A stretch of DNA of 64,000 bases from Solimonas terrae (lineage in GTDB: Bacteria > Pseudomonadota > Gammaproteobacteria > Nevskiales > Nevskiaceae): assembly GCF_011067135.1 (NCBI RefSeq), contig NZ_JAAMOW010000006.1, positions 186,001-250,000 of the forward strand, read 5' to 3'. A program made the translations under genes and the position numbers. Positions 1 to 10,123 of this stretch are shown here, in pieces (position 1 is the first letter of the stretch; each line of letters opens with the position of its first letter). A model generated the notes under the pieces. The model had not been told where the DNA came from. It ran no database searches and saw only the letters and a list, made by a program, of their open reading frames with translations.

Positions 1-532
1 GGGCTACTGCGGTCTTGAGCCGCTCGAGTTCACCGGACACCGAACCGTCGATCACCAGATCGCCGGCACGGATCACCGCCCCGCCGATCAATGACGCGTC
101 GGTCTTCCAGCTGATCGCCACATCGCGCGTGAGGCGCTGCTTGACGGCGGCTGCGAGCTTGTCCTGCTGGGCCGCTTCGACCGGCACGGCCGAAACGATT
201 TCGACTTCAACGCGGCGTTCCGCCTCGGCACGCAGGGCTTCGAACTGTTCGGCCACCGCGGCGATCGCGTTGAGCCGGCCGTTCTCCACCAGCAGCCGCA
301 CCAGCGACACGGCTTCGTGGGCGACCTTGCCGCTCAATGCCCCGGCGAGCACGTCGGCGAGATCGCCGCGCGTCAGCGCCGGGTTGGCAGCCAGCGCTGC
401 GACATTGCGGTCGCCAAGCAGCCCGGCAACGGCGCGCAGCGAATCGTTCCAGGCCTTGTAGTCGCCACTTTCGCGGGCGAGTTCGAAGACTGCCTTGGCG
501 TACGGGTGAGCCGTCGTGCTGAAGTCCGCCAT
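1..532 (-). CDS. atpH: F1F0 ATP synthase delta subunit (partial, 3' end outside window)
   Basis: Delta subunit, part of the peripheral stalk that joins F1 to the membrane sector. The reading frame opens at an ATG (530-532) four bases after atpF and begins MADFSTTARPYAKAVFELA, the typical N-terminus with its conserved RPYAKAVFE motif. The frame stays open for 177 codons to the window edge. The E. coli protein is 177 residues, so the stop probably lies just outside. It is the fifth gene of the atp operon; atpA, G, D and C should follow beyond the left edge (inference). Confidence 0.95.
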   Translation of the reverse strand, partial: MADFSTTAHPYAKAVFELARESGDYKAWNDSLRAVAGLLGDRNVAALAANPALTRGDLADVLAGALSGKVAHEAVSLVRLLVENGRLNAIAAVAEQFEALRAEAERRVEVEIVSAVPVEAAQQDKLAAAVKQRLTRDVAISWKTDASLIGGAVIRAGDLVIDGSVSGELERLKTAVA

Positions 533-536
533 GGCG

Positions 537-1007
537 TCAGATCTTCGTTGCGAGTTCGTTCAACACGTCGGCATGTGCCTTGGTGTCGATTTCGCGCTTG
601 AGGATCTTCGCGGCGCCGGCCACGGCCAGTTCGCCGACCTGCTTGCGCAGATCTTCACGGGCATGGGCCACTTCGCGGGCGACGTCGTCGTGCGCCTTGG
701 CGACGATGCGGTCGGCTTCGACCTGCGCCGTACCCTTGGCCTGCTCGACGATCTGCGAGGCCTGCTTGTTGGCGGCAGCGAGAATGTCCTGCGCCTGCGC
801 GCGGGCCGCGTGCAGCGCTTCCTCGCTCTTGGTCGAGGCGTCCTGCAGGGCGCGCGCGCCCTTTTCGGCGGCCGCGAGCCCGTCTGCGATGCGCGACTGG
901 CGTTCGTTCATGGCCTTGAGAATCGGCGGCCAGACGTACTTCCAGGTGAACGCAACGAAGAGCAGGAACGCGATGCTCTGGAAGATCAGAGTAGCGTTAA
1001 GGTTCAT
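537..1007 (-). CDS. atpF: F0 ATP synthase subunit b
   Basis: 156-residue b subunit, the stalk dimer linking the F0 membrane part to F1 delta. The N-terminus ([20 protein letters not shown]) is a single membrane helix followed by the conserved [12 protein letters not shown] junction. The rest is a long Ala/Glu/Lys/Gln-rich heptad region typical of the b coiled coil. An AAGGGG Shine-Dalgarno lies upstream of the ATG. Length matches the E. coli protein. It sits between atpE (60-base gap) and atpH (4-base gap) in the operon. Confidence 0.97.
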   Translation of the reverse strand: MNLNATLIFQSIAFLLFVAFTWKYVWPPILKAMNERQSRIADGLAAAEKGARALQDASTKSEEALHAARAQAQDILAAANKQASQIVEQAKGTAQVEADRIVAKAHDDVAREVAHAREDLRKQVGELAVAGAAKILKREIDTKAHADVLNELATKI

Positions 1008-1067
1008 CGTTCAAGCCCCTTTGCGGGGAACCGGTGGTGGTGAGCGGAAAGTGACGGGACCGCGGCC

Positions 1068-1355
1068 TTAGCCGCCAGCCGCCGCCTTGACCGCTGCCGC
1101 GAACGGATTCGCGAACGTGAAGTACATGCCGATACCGATGCCGACGAACGTCACGGCGTCGAGCAGACCGGCGACGAGGAACATGCGGCCGGTCAGCATG
1201 CCCGCCATTTCCGGCTGACGGGCAACGCCTTCCAGCAGCTTGCCGCCGAGCAGGCCGAAGCCGATGGCCGTGCCGGCGCCGCCGAGGCCGAGGATCAGGC
1301 CGACCGCGAGGACGGTAGAACCGTTGACTTGGGCGAGCAGGTTTGCGATTTCCAT
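1068..1355 (-). CDS. atpE: F0 ATP synthase subunit c
   Basis: 95-residue proteolipid that forms the rotating c-ring. Two hydrophobic hairpin helices are joined by the polar loop ARQPE (residues 45-49). The ion-binding carboxylate is Asp66 in the second helix ([11 protein letters not shown]). Absence of a Na+-type Gln/Glu signature suggests proton coupling (inference). The first helix is Gly-rich ([13 protein letters not shown]), as usual for close helix packing. A GGAG site lies six bases before the ATG. It is somewhat longer than the 79-residue E. coli protein, with an extra C-terminal Ala-rich tail. Confidence 0.96.
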   Translation of the reverse strand: MEIANLLAQVNGSTVLAVGLILGLGGAGTAIGFGLLGGKLLEGVARQPEMAGMLTGRMFLVAGLLDAVTFVGIGIGMYFTFANPFAAAVKAAAGG

Positions 1356-1414
1356 GTGGGTCTCCAGTAACTCTCTTCAAAAACTGCGTGTTGGGATGAA
1401 AGGGGTTTGCAGCA

Positions 1415-2669
<1,255 letters not shown>

Positions 2670-2735
2670 TGTTTGCCCTGTCCACGCACGTCGCGACGAC
2701 TTCTTCGCATCGGCGGGTTCCTCAAACGGGCCGCG

Positions 2736-2764
2736 ATTGTAAGGTCAGCTTTGGGGCAGGTCAA
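2736..2764 (-). promoter_or_regulatory. Sigma70-like promoter of the atp operon
   Basis: On the minus strand TTGACC (2759-2764) and TACAAT (2736-2741) are separated by exactly 17 bp. Predicted transcription start is near 2729, some 60 bases before the atpI TTG. Each hexamer matches consensus at 5 of 6 positions, so this is one of the best promoters in the window, as expected for a highly expressed operon. Confidence 0.7.
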
Positions 2765-2812
2765 TCTCGATTGCTGCGCCGAATTGGCCAGCGACACTGA
2801 TCAACGCCGCTG

Positions 2813-3619
2813 TCATTTTCGCCGCCGCTGCGGCTCGAGCATGACGCGCGCCGCCATCCGCGCAACCCAGCTGCGAGGCAGCAGGCGCGGGAACTGCGCG
2901 GCCAGCTTGTTGAGCGCGCCGGGCACCACCACGCTGTCGCCGCGCGACAGTGCGCGCAGGGCCGCGGCCACCACGGCATCGGCCTGCATCATCATGGTGC
3001 TCGGGATCGCATCGCGCAGCGCGGCGTCGCCGGCGGCCGCGAAAAAGCCGGTATCGACCGGCCCCGGACACAGCGCCAGTACGTGCACATTGCGGGCCCG
3101 GCACTCGGCCCACAGCCCCTCGCTGTAGGACAGCACGAAGGCCTTGGTCGCGCCATACAGCGACATGTACGGCGCCGGCTGGAACGCCGCCATCGACGCG
3201 ACATTGATCAGACCGCCATGCCCGCGCGCCAGCATTGCCGGCACGAAGGCATGGGCGAGATCGACCAGCGCCGCGCAATTGAGCGCGATCATGCGCTGCG
3301 CATGCGCCGGGTCTTCGTCGACGAACGCGGCGGCGCTGCCGAAGCCGGCGTTGTTGACCAGCAGATCGATGCTCAGGCCGCGCTGCGCCGCGGTCGCCGC
3401 CAGCGCCGCCGCCGCACCCGGCAGACCGAGATCGGCCACCACCACGTCGACACGGCGACCGTGCTGCGCGCGCAATTGCGCCGCGAGTGCTTCGAGCTTG
3501 TCGCCGGAACGCGCGACCAGCAGCAGTTCGCTGCCCTGCGCGGCCAGCGCCTGCGCAAACGCGGCGCCGATGCCGGAGGACGCACCGGTGATCAGTGCCG
3601 TGCCGTAAGTCGAGGTCAT
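2813..3619 (-). CDS. SDR family oxidoreductase
   Basis: 268-residue short-chain dehydrogenase/reductase. It has the classical Rossmann motif TGASSGIG (residues 12-19), NNAG (about 89-92), a catalytic Ser in VASMAAF and YGATK as the active-site YxxxK. The C-terminal extension is rich in Arg and hydrophobic residues, as in the DltE/YbbO-like group acting on acyl or keto substrates, but the substrate is not determinable here. ATG start with GGAGCAGGACC upstream. It lies between parB and atpI, where these genes are usually adjacent, with a 50-base gap to parB on the same strand. Confidence 0.88.
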   Translation of the reverse strand: MTSTYGTALITGASSGIGAAFAQALAAQGSELLLVARSGDKLEALAAQLRAQHGRRVDVVVADLGLPGAAAALAATAAQRGLSIDLLVNNAGFGSAAAFVDEDPAHAQRMIALNCAALVDLAHAFVPAMLARGHGGLINVASMAAFQPAPYMSLYGATKAFVLSYSEGLWAECRARNVHVLALCPGPVDTGFFAAAGDAALRDAIPSTMMMQADAVVAAALRALSRGDSVVVPGALNKLAAQFPRLLPRSWVARMAARVMLEPQRRRK

Positions 3620-3669
3620 GGTCCTGCTCCGTGTCCTGTCGCGCGAGGCGCCCCGGCAACCGCGCCGAT

Positions 3670-4512
3670 TCAGCCGAGCCGCGCGAGCAGCGCCTTCAAC
3701 TCGGCGGCATTCCGGAACGAGACCGTCAGCCGGCCACGCCCGGTGTCGTTCTGCTGCAGGCGCACCGGCAGGCCGATCTTCTGCGTCAGCTCCTGCTCCA
3801 GCGCCGGCGCGCGCGGCCTGGCCGGTCGCGGCTTGTCGTGCGTTTCGGCATGCACCAGCGCCTCGGTCTGGCGCACCGACAGCTGGCGCTCGACCGCGAG
3901 CTTGGCGAGCGACGATTGACGGGCCCCTTCGGCGCCGAGCAGGACCTTGGCGTGGCCGAAACTGAGATGCCCGTTGCGCACCAGCTGCTGCACATCATCA
4001 TTGAGTTCGATCAGACGCAGCAGGTTGGTGACATGCGTGCGCGATCGGCCGACCGCGGCTGCGGTCGCTTCATGCGTCAGCCCGCAGTCGCGGATCAGCT
4101 TGTGCAGGGCCTCGGCTTCTTCCAGCGGGTTGAGGTCGGCGCGCTGGATGTTTTCGACGAGCGCCACCGCCATCGCACCCTGCTCGTCCAGGGTCTTGAC
4201 GACCGCCGGCACGCTTTTCAGGCCGGCCTGCCTGGCGGCACGCCAGCGCCGTTCGCCGGCGACGATCTCGTAGCGGTCGGCGCCGACCGCGCGGACGACG
4301 ATCGGCTGCACCACACCCTGCGCACGTATCGATTCGGCGAGCGAGTCCAGGGCAGCGCCGTCGAACTGGCGGCGTGGCTGGTGGCGGCCGGCCTGCAGCT
4401 GATCGACGGCGATATCGCGCAGCTGGTCACCCGCCTCTTCGTCGACGGTGTTGGCGACGCTGCTCAGCAGGACATCGAGTCCGCGACCGAGGCCTCTTTT
4501 TTTCACACTCAC
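3670..4512 (-). CDS. parB: Chromosome-partitioning protein ParB
   Basis: About 280-residue ParB/Spo0J CTP-binding clamp that loads at parS sites and works with ParA in origin segregation. It starts with the typical SVKKRGLGRGLDVLL tail that contacts ParA, then has the ParB/Srx domain with GERRWRAA (arginine-rich CTP motif), ENIQRADLNPLEEA, a helix-turn-helix (LTHEATAAAVGRSRTHVTNLLRL) and a C-terminal dimer domain. I chose a GTG start (4510-4512) because GGAG sits eight bases ahead and it gives the canonical N-terminus. A TTG at 4560 would add 16 residues. I saw no parS consensus nearby. Confidence 0.95.
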   Translation of the reverse strand: MSVKKRGLGRGLDVLLSSVANTVDEEAGDQLRDIAVDQLQAGRHQPRRQFDGAALDSLAESIRAQGVVQPIVVRAVGADRYEIVAGERRWRAARQAGLKSVPAVVKTLDEQGAMAVALVENIQRADLNPLEEAEALHKLIRDCGLTHEATAAAVGRSRTHVTNLLRLIELNDDVQQLVRNGHLSFGHAKVLLGAEGARQSSLAKLAVERQLSVRQTEALVHAETHDKPRPARPRAPALEQELTQKIGLPVRLQQNDTGRGRLTVSFRNAAELKALLARLG

Positions 4513-4556
4513 TGCCGGTTCTCCGAAAGCCACGGACCTGGCGGCCGCGGCGGATT

Positions 4557-5420
4557 TCAAGGCTGCAATTCGCCCAATACTTGCACGAAAGCCCGCGCGA
4601 AGGCGTGCACGTCACCGGGCCAGCGCGCCGACACATAGTGGCCGTCGCGCACGACGAAGGCGGGCCGCGCATCCTGCTCGCTGTCGCGAAACAGGCCGCT
4701 GGCCTTGCGCCAGTGCTCGGCGTCGTCGGCCGGCACATCGAGAAAATCGGCAGGGCAGGCCAGCGCGCGCGTGACCTCCTGCTGCACGCCGCGATAACCG
4801 GACGACTCGCCCGGCTGCTCGGCATAGGTGCGGTAGTAGCCGCTGTCCCAGAACCGCGCCCAGTAACGCGTCAGGTCCCAGGCGCTTTTTTCGAGCTTCC
4901 AGGTCAGAGCCGTGGTCTTGCGGCCATGCAGCACCGAACGCCCGTTGCGCCGCGACACGCTGCGCGCCGCGAGCACGACACCGTGGCAGATCGCCGCGAC
5001 CGGCTTGCCGGCATCGAAAAATCCGGCGATGTGTGCTTGCAGCAACTCGCTTTCCAGATAGTCGCGCATGCCCTTGGCATGACCGCCGGGCAACAACAGC
5101 GCGTCGAACGCGGCCGGATCGACGGACTCGTAGCGCAACGGCGCGCGGAAGGCGGCGTCCTGCAGCAGCGCATCGTGCGCGGCGCGGGCGTCGCCGTTCG
5201 CGCGCAGCGCCAGGCCGATCAGGCGCAGCTTGCGCAGGCCCGGCACGAAGCCCCAGGCATCCAGCCCCTCGCCGCTGAGCATCAGCGGATCGGCGCTGGC
5301 CGGCGCGCCGTCCGGGGTCGCGAAACGGACCGCGTGTCCGGCCGCGCGCAGCGCGCGCCAGCTGACGGCCACTTCGCTGGGATCGTAGTCGCGCCGCGGC
5401 AGCGGCAGCAGGATGTTCAT
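4557..5420 (-). CDS. DJ-1/PfpI family protein (class I glutamine amidotransferase-like)
   Basis: 287-residue protein with the DJ-1/PfpI fold: LLLPGGHAKGMRDYL (about residues 108-122) and the nucleophile elbow AAICHG with Cys145. Family members act as glyoxalases, deglycase-like or chaperone proteins; no specific activity can be assigned. It is longer than the usual 170-230 residues because of a region around 165-215 (rich in W, Y and R). The ATG at 5418-5420 is preferred over longer starts, which would overlap parA. It lies between parA (16-base gap) and parB (44-base gap) on the same strand, probably co-transcribed. Confidence 0.85.
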   Translation of the reverse strand: MNILLPLPRRDYDPSEVAVSWRALRAAGHAVRFATPDGAPASADPLMLSGEGLDAWGFVPGLRKLRLIGLALRANGDARAAHDALLQDAAFRAPLRYESVDPAAFDALLLPGGHAKGMRDYLESELLQAHIAGFFDAGKPVAAICHGVVLAARSVSRRNGRSVLHGRKTTALTWKLEKSAWDLTRYWARFWDSGYYRTYAEQPGESSGYRGVQQEVTRALACPADFLDVPADDAEHWRKASGLFRDSEQDARPAFVVRDGHYVSARWPGDVHAFARAFVQVLGELQP

Positions 5421-5436
5421 CGACGCGGCGCCGGCA

Positions 5437-6221
<785 letters not shown>

Positions 6222-6225
<4 letters not shown>

Positions 6226-6875
6226 GGCTTCAAGTGTGCGACGACCGCGTGGCGCTCTTCATCGAGCCCCGGCACCCGCAGCCGGCGCGTCTCCCGGATG
6301 TCGACGGCGGCCGGGACGGCCGCCAGCTCGGCGGCGTCTAGTTTGCCTTTCATCGCCACCCAAACACCACCGGCGGCGAGCAGGGACCGGCTCGCGGTGA
6401 AGAAATCGGCCAGCGAGGCGAACGCTCGGCTGACGATCAGCTCGTACGGCGCGGCCGGCGCATGCGCCTCGACCCGCGCTTCGGCGACCTCGACATTGGC
6501 CAGCGCCAGGGTGCGCTGCACGTGCCGCATGAAGCGCGCCTTCTTGCCGTTGCTGTCGAGCACCGTCACCGCCAGTTGCGGCGCAGCGATCGCCAGCGGG
6601 ATGCCCGGCAGCCCGGCACCGGCGCCGACATCGAGCAGACGCAACTGCGGAAAGCCGGCAAGTGCCTGCAGCACGGGCAGCAGTACCAGCGAATCCAGCA
6701 GATGGCGGATCACCATGTCCCCCGGCGCGCGAATCGCGGTCAGGTTGTAGGCGCTGTTCCAGCGCGACATCTCGTCGAGATAGCGCAGCAGCTGCGCCTG
6801 CGCCTCGGCCGGCAATTCGAGCTTGATCGAACGCAGGCCGCGCTCCAGCGCGACGGCAAGCGGATGTGCGCTCAT
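6222..6875 (-). CDS. rsmG: 16S rRNA (guanine527-N7)-methyltransferase
   Basis: 217-residue RsmG/GidB, the SAM-dependent enzyme that makes m7G527 in 16S rRNA; its loss gives low-level streptomycin resistance in E. coli. Motifs seen are WNSAYNLTAIR, HLLDSLVLLP, the SAM site LLDVGAGAGLPGIPLAI and the Ser-Arg-Ala motif IVSRAFASL. ATG start. In most relatives mnmG/gidA precedes it, but here the upstream neighbour is an unrelated esterase, so the gid pair has been split. Confidence 0.96.
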
Positions 6876-7059
6876 CGCGATTGTCGGCCGCGCAGGCCCG
6901 CGGCACGCAATGCCGGGCGCAGACGCGTCGGAGCAAGGCTGTCAGGCATGGACGAGGACCGGCAAAGGGCCGCGCAGTATACCCGCGCCGCTGCGGCGAC
7001 CGGGCGGCCCCGGCGTCGCGATTGTCGCGCGCCGGTCTTGCCGCCCGCGGCATCGTCCC

Positions 7060-8229
7060 CTAGGGCTTCGGGTGATCGCGCAGGAAATCGAACAGGTCGA
7101 CGGTTCGCGACGACGGCCAGCGCAGGTGATTGACGGTACCGATCGCGTAGCCGGGAAGGTTGGCTGCGTAGCCGCCCGGCGCGTCGAGGCCGGCGTAGTT
7201 CGCCAGCGGGTCGGTGCCGCACAGGGCATTGCACTGCGCGACATCCTTGAGGCTCGCATCGATGATGTGATCGTCGATCAGGGTCGCGCCGGCGCTGGCC
7301 AGCGAGTCGCGCAGTTGCAGGCTGTTCGGGCACAGCCCGGCGATGTCGCAGGCATTGTGCATGTGATAGATCGGCAGCTGCGGATTCAGCAGCTGCAGTT
7401 CGGTGTCGTCCTTCGGCTTGCCGACCACCGGCTGCTGCACGCAGGGATCGTTGAAGGCGCCGAACGGGTCCGGCGACGAATAGACCGCCGCCGCCGCGAT
7501 CTGCGGCCGGTTCAGCGCATACAGCGTCGCCATCGCCGAACCGTTCGACCAGCCCATGATGTAGATGCGCCTGCGATCGACCTTGCCCTGCGCGAGCACC
7601 AGCTGCAGGTAATGATCGATGGCGGCGGCATCGACGTTGGCGGCGTAGGTCGTGCCGTTGACGCGACGCTCCTGTCCGTCCGGCAGCATCTGCCGATACC
7701 AGTTGTCCCAGCCCGGTGAATAATCCTGATCCGGCAAGGGGTAGTAGCGCGTGCCGACACGGCCGTACGGCGCGAGCATGATGAAGCCGGGCCTGTCCGG
7801 ATCGCCGCTGAGATCGGCGGTTTCCAGCTGACTCCTGATATTGGTGACATCGAGCGACAGGTCGGTACCGACCAGCGACGGGTGCAGGTAGATCAGCAGC
7901 GGCAGCGGGTGCGCGGTCGACGCGGCGGCCGGCTCGAACAGGCAGGCATCGCGCATCGTGCCGTCGCTGTCGGCCCAGCGTTCGAGCTTTTCGCCGCCGG
8001 GTTCGCAGCTTGGATTCAGGGCACCATCCAGCGCTGCCTGCACGACGCTGGGCGCGGCGCCGAACGGCGTGCATGCCGCACGCGTGACCGGGATCGTCGA
8101 ACTCAGCGTGCTCGGATTGAGCACCGCAGCACCGGTTTTCGAGTCGCCGCTGCTGCAGGCTTGCAGGGCCGCCAGCACCGCCAGCACCACCAGCAGACAC
8201 GCTGCCCGCCGCAGGATCGTGCTCGGCAT
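7060..8229 (-). CDS. Secreted lipoprotein esterase of the PHB-depolymerase-like alpha/beta-hydrolase group
   Basis: 389-residue predicted lipoprotein. The signal peptide ends in the lipobox LQAC with Cys25 as acylation site. The mature part resembles polyhydroxybutyrate depolymerase/feruloyl esterase-type hydrolases: LIYLHPSLVGT, the nucleophile elbow GWSNGSA and a C-terminal region with several Cys that may form disulfides. The true substrate cannot be told from sequence. The ATG at 8227-8229 has an AGGAGG site. It is divergent from the GH5 lipoprotein, with 155 bases between. Confidence 0.78.
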   Translation of the reverse strand: MPSTILRRAACLLVVLAVLAALQACSSGDSKTGAAVLNPSTLSSTIPVTRAACTPFGAAPSVVQAALDGALNPSCEPGGEKLERWADSDGTMRDACLFEPAAASTAHPLPLLIYLHPSLVGTDLSLDVTNIRSQLETADLSGDPDRPGFIMLAPYGRVGTRYYPLPDQDYSPGWDNWYRQMLPDGQERRVNGTTYAANVDAAAIDHYLQLVLAQGKVDRRRIYIMGWSNGSAMATLYALNRPQIAAAAVYSSPDPFGAFNDPCVQQPVVGKPKDDTELQLLNPQLPIYHMHNACDIAGLCPNSLQLRDSLASAGATLIDDHIIDASLKDVAQCNALCGTDPLANYAGLDAPGGYAANLPGYAIGTVNHLRWPSSRTVDLFDFLRDHPKP

Positions 8230-8270
8230 TGGCGTCTCCTCCTTGTGAACTGCTGCGCGACATCCTAGAC

Positions 8271-8286
8271 GCATCACCGGTGACGC
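8271..8286. promoter_or_regulatory. Inverted repeat between divergent lipoprotein genes, possible operator
   Basis: A 16-bp palindrome with one mismatched pair (GCATCACC / GGTGACGC) lies centrally between the esterase start (8229) and the GH5 start (8385). Its position fits an operator shared by both genes. No regulator gene is adjacent, so the assignment is tentative. Confidence 0.35.
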
Positions 8287-8384
8287 GCAGCAAGTCGGCA
8301 CGCTGGCGCCGGCGGTCAAGCGCGTCGCCCGGCGAGTGCCTAGTGTCCGTGTCGACAATCAATATCAGGCCGGGGAGAAGACCG

Positions 8385-10085
8385 ATGTCGTCAGGTGAAT
8401 GGTCGAGCGATCGCGCGATCGGCGCCCTGCGCCGTCTACGGCTGGTCGCGATGCTTGGCGCCGGCCTGCTGGCCGCCTGCGGCAGTGGCAACGGTGGCAA
8501 GGACACCGGCAGCGGCGACGCCGCGGCGTCGCCGGCCACGACGCTGAGCTTCCTGCATGTCGGCGCGGCCGGCGGCCCGGCAAACCTGCCGCAGATCGTC
8601 GACGCACGCGGCCGCAGCGTGCTGCTGCGCGGCATCAATGTCGTCGGCATTCGCGACGATTACGTCGACAGCGATACGCCGCTGGTGCCGCAGTATCCGG
8701 TCGATCCGGCCGCCTACGCCGACGGCAAGTGCCCGCAGCCCGGGCCCGGTTTCACGCAGCTCGCGATCTGCGAACCGGACGCGGCACAGCTGCGCTCCTA
8801 CGGCTACAACGTGGTGCGCCTGCCGGTCTCGTGGTCGCTGCTGGAGCCGCAGCCCGGCTCGATCGACCCGACCTACATCGAACGCATCGCGCAGGTCGTC
8901 GCCTGGTTCAAGCGCGCCGGCATCTACACGGTCATCGATCTGCATCAGGACGCCTGGAGCAAGTTTGTGTTCACGGCGCCGGGCGCGTTCTGCCCGCCGC
9001 CGCTCGGTGCGGTCACCGGCGCCCACGAGGCCGACGGCGCACCGCAATGGGCGAGCCACTACCTGACGCCAGCCTGCACGATCGCCGACACGCGCGAACT
9101 CGATCTGGCCGTCGAGGAAGATTTCACGCGCTTCTGGCTCAACCTGCCCGGCCCGGACGGCGTCGGCCTGCAGGATCACTTCGCCGCCGTGGTGCTGGCG
9201 CTTGCGCAGCGCTTTCACGACGAGCCGGCGGTCGCCGGCTACGAGCTGTTCAACGAACCGCTGCCGGGTCTGGAAGTGGTGCCGGAACTCGTCGATCTGA
9301 CGTCGAGCTTTCCTTTCTACGCCAAGGTCATCGACAACGTCACCACGCAGATCAGCGGCTTCAGCCAACTGTTCTTCATCGAACCCGATGCCCTGCGCAA
9401 CGTCACCGACCAGCGCAGCGCGTTCACGCCGTGGTCGCTGTACAGCCGCTACCCGAACGTGGTTTACGCGCCGCACGTCTATACCAACGTGTTCACGCTC
9501 AACGCCATCCTCGGTTCGACCTTGCCCGGACTCGGCACGGTGCTGAATCCGCTGTTCACGATTCCCGCGAGCTATGCCAACGCGGTCGGTGACGCCAGGG
9601 CGCTGGGTCTGCCGTTGTGGGTCGGCGAATTCGGCAACAACGTCGCCGACGACGACAGCCTGCTGCGCGACCACTACACGCAGAATGACCAGTACGCGAT
9701 CGGCAGCGCGCTGTGGAACTGGAAGGTTCTGCAAGCCAGGGACAGCACGTTCTGCTACTGCGATCTGCAGGGCCCGGCGCCGGACGATCTGGTGCCGTTT
9801 GCCAGCCGGCGCAAGTTCAGCTCACGCGTCTATCCGCTGTACACCGCCGGCACACTGCAAAGCCTGCAGTATGACCCCGATAACGCGAGCTTCGAGCTGC
9901 AGGCGACGACGCCGACTGCGGTCAGCGTCGGCGACCGTGATCACGCCACCGTCCTGTACGTGCCGGCGGCCGTGGCCGGGCCGATCGGCGCCGAAGGCGC
10001 GCAGTTGCAGACGATCCAGCGCGACGACGGCGCACGCGAGGTCTATGTCTATCCGGTCGGCGGCGACTATCGCGTGCACGGCTGA
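8385..10085 (+). CDS. GH5 family glycosidase lipoprotein (endoglycoceramidase/cellulase-like)
   Basis: 566-residue exported protein with a lipobox-type signal (GLLAAC, Cys32). It is a GH5 clan-A barrel: LRGINVVG at the first strand, NVVRLPVSWSLLEP, the acid/base Glu291 in YELFNEP and the nucleophile Glu415 in WVGEFGNN. The overall order and the C-terminal beta-rich domain resemble endoglycosylceramidases (EGCase), which cleave glycan from ceramide, but a cellulase-like glucanase is possible. The ATG at 8385 follows GGGGAGA. An in-frame extension upstream to 8229 lacks signal-peptide logic and was rejected. Confidence 0.8.
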   Translation: MSSGEWSSDRAIGALRRLRLVAMLGAGLLAACGSGNGGKDTGSGDAAASPATTLSFLHVGAAGGPANLPQIVDARGRSVLLRGINVVGIRDDYVDSDTPLVPQYPVDPAAYADGKCPQPGPGFTQLAICEPDAAQLRSYGYNVVRLPVSWSLLEPQPGSIDPTYIERIAQVVAWFKRAGIYTVIDLHQDAWSKFVFTAPGAFCPPPLGAVTGAHEADGAPQWASHYLTPACTIADTRELDLAVEEDFTRFWLNLPGPDGVGLQDHFAAVVLALAQRFHDEPAVAGYELFNEPLPGLEVVPELVDLTSSFPFYAKVIDNVTTQISGFSQLFFIEPDALRNVTDQRSAFTPWSLYSRYPNVVYAPHVYTNVFTLNAILGSTLPGLGTVLNPLFTIPASYANAVGDARALGLPLWVGEFGNNVADDDSLLRDHYTQNDQYAIGSALWNWKVLQARDSTFCYCDLQGPAPDDLVPFASRRKFSSRVYPLYTAGTLQSLQYDPDNASFELQATTPTAVSVGDRDHATVLYVPAAVAGPIGAEGAQLQTIQRDDGAREVYVYPVGGDYRVHG

Positions 10086-10103
10086 CGCACCGCGCACCAG
10101 CGC

Positions 10104-10123
10104 CGCTCAGCGCTTGCTGAGCG
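10104..10123. terminator. Hairpin at the convergent gene ends
   Basis: Perfect 8-bp stem (CGCTCAGC/GCTGAGCG) with a 4-base loop, overlapping the last codons of the DUF853 gene and lying 19 bases after the GH5 stop. It could end both transcripts but has no T-run, so intrinsic termination is doubtful. Confidence 0.3.
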
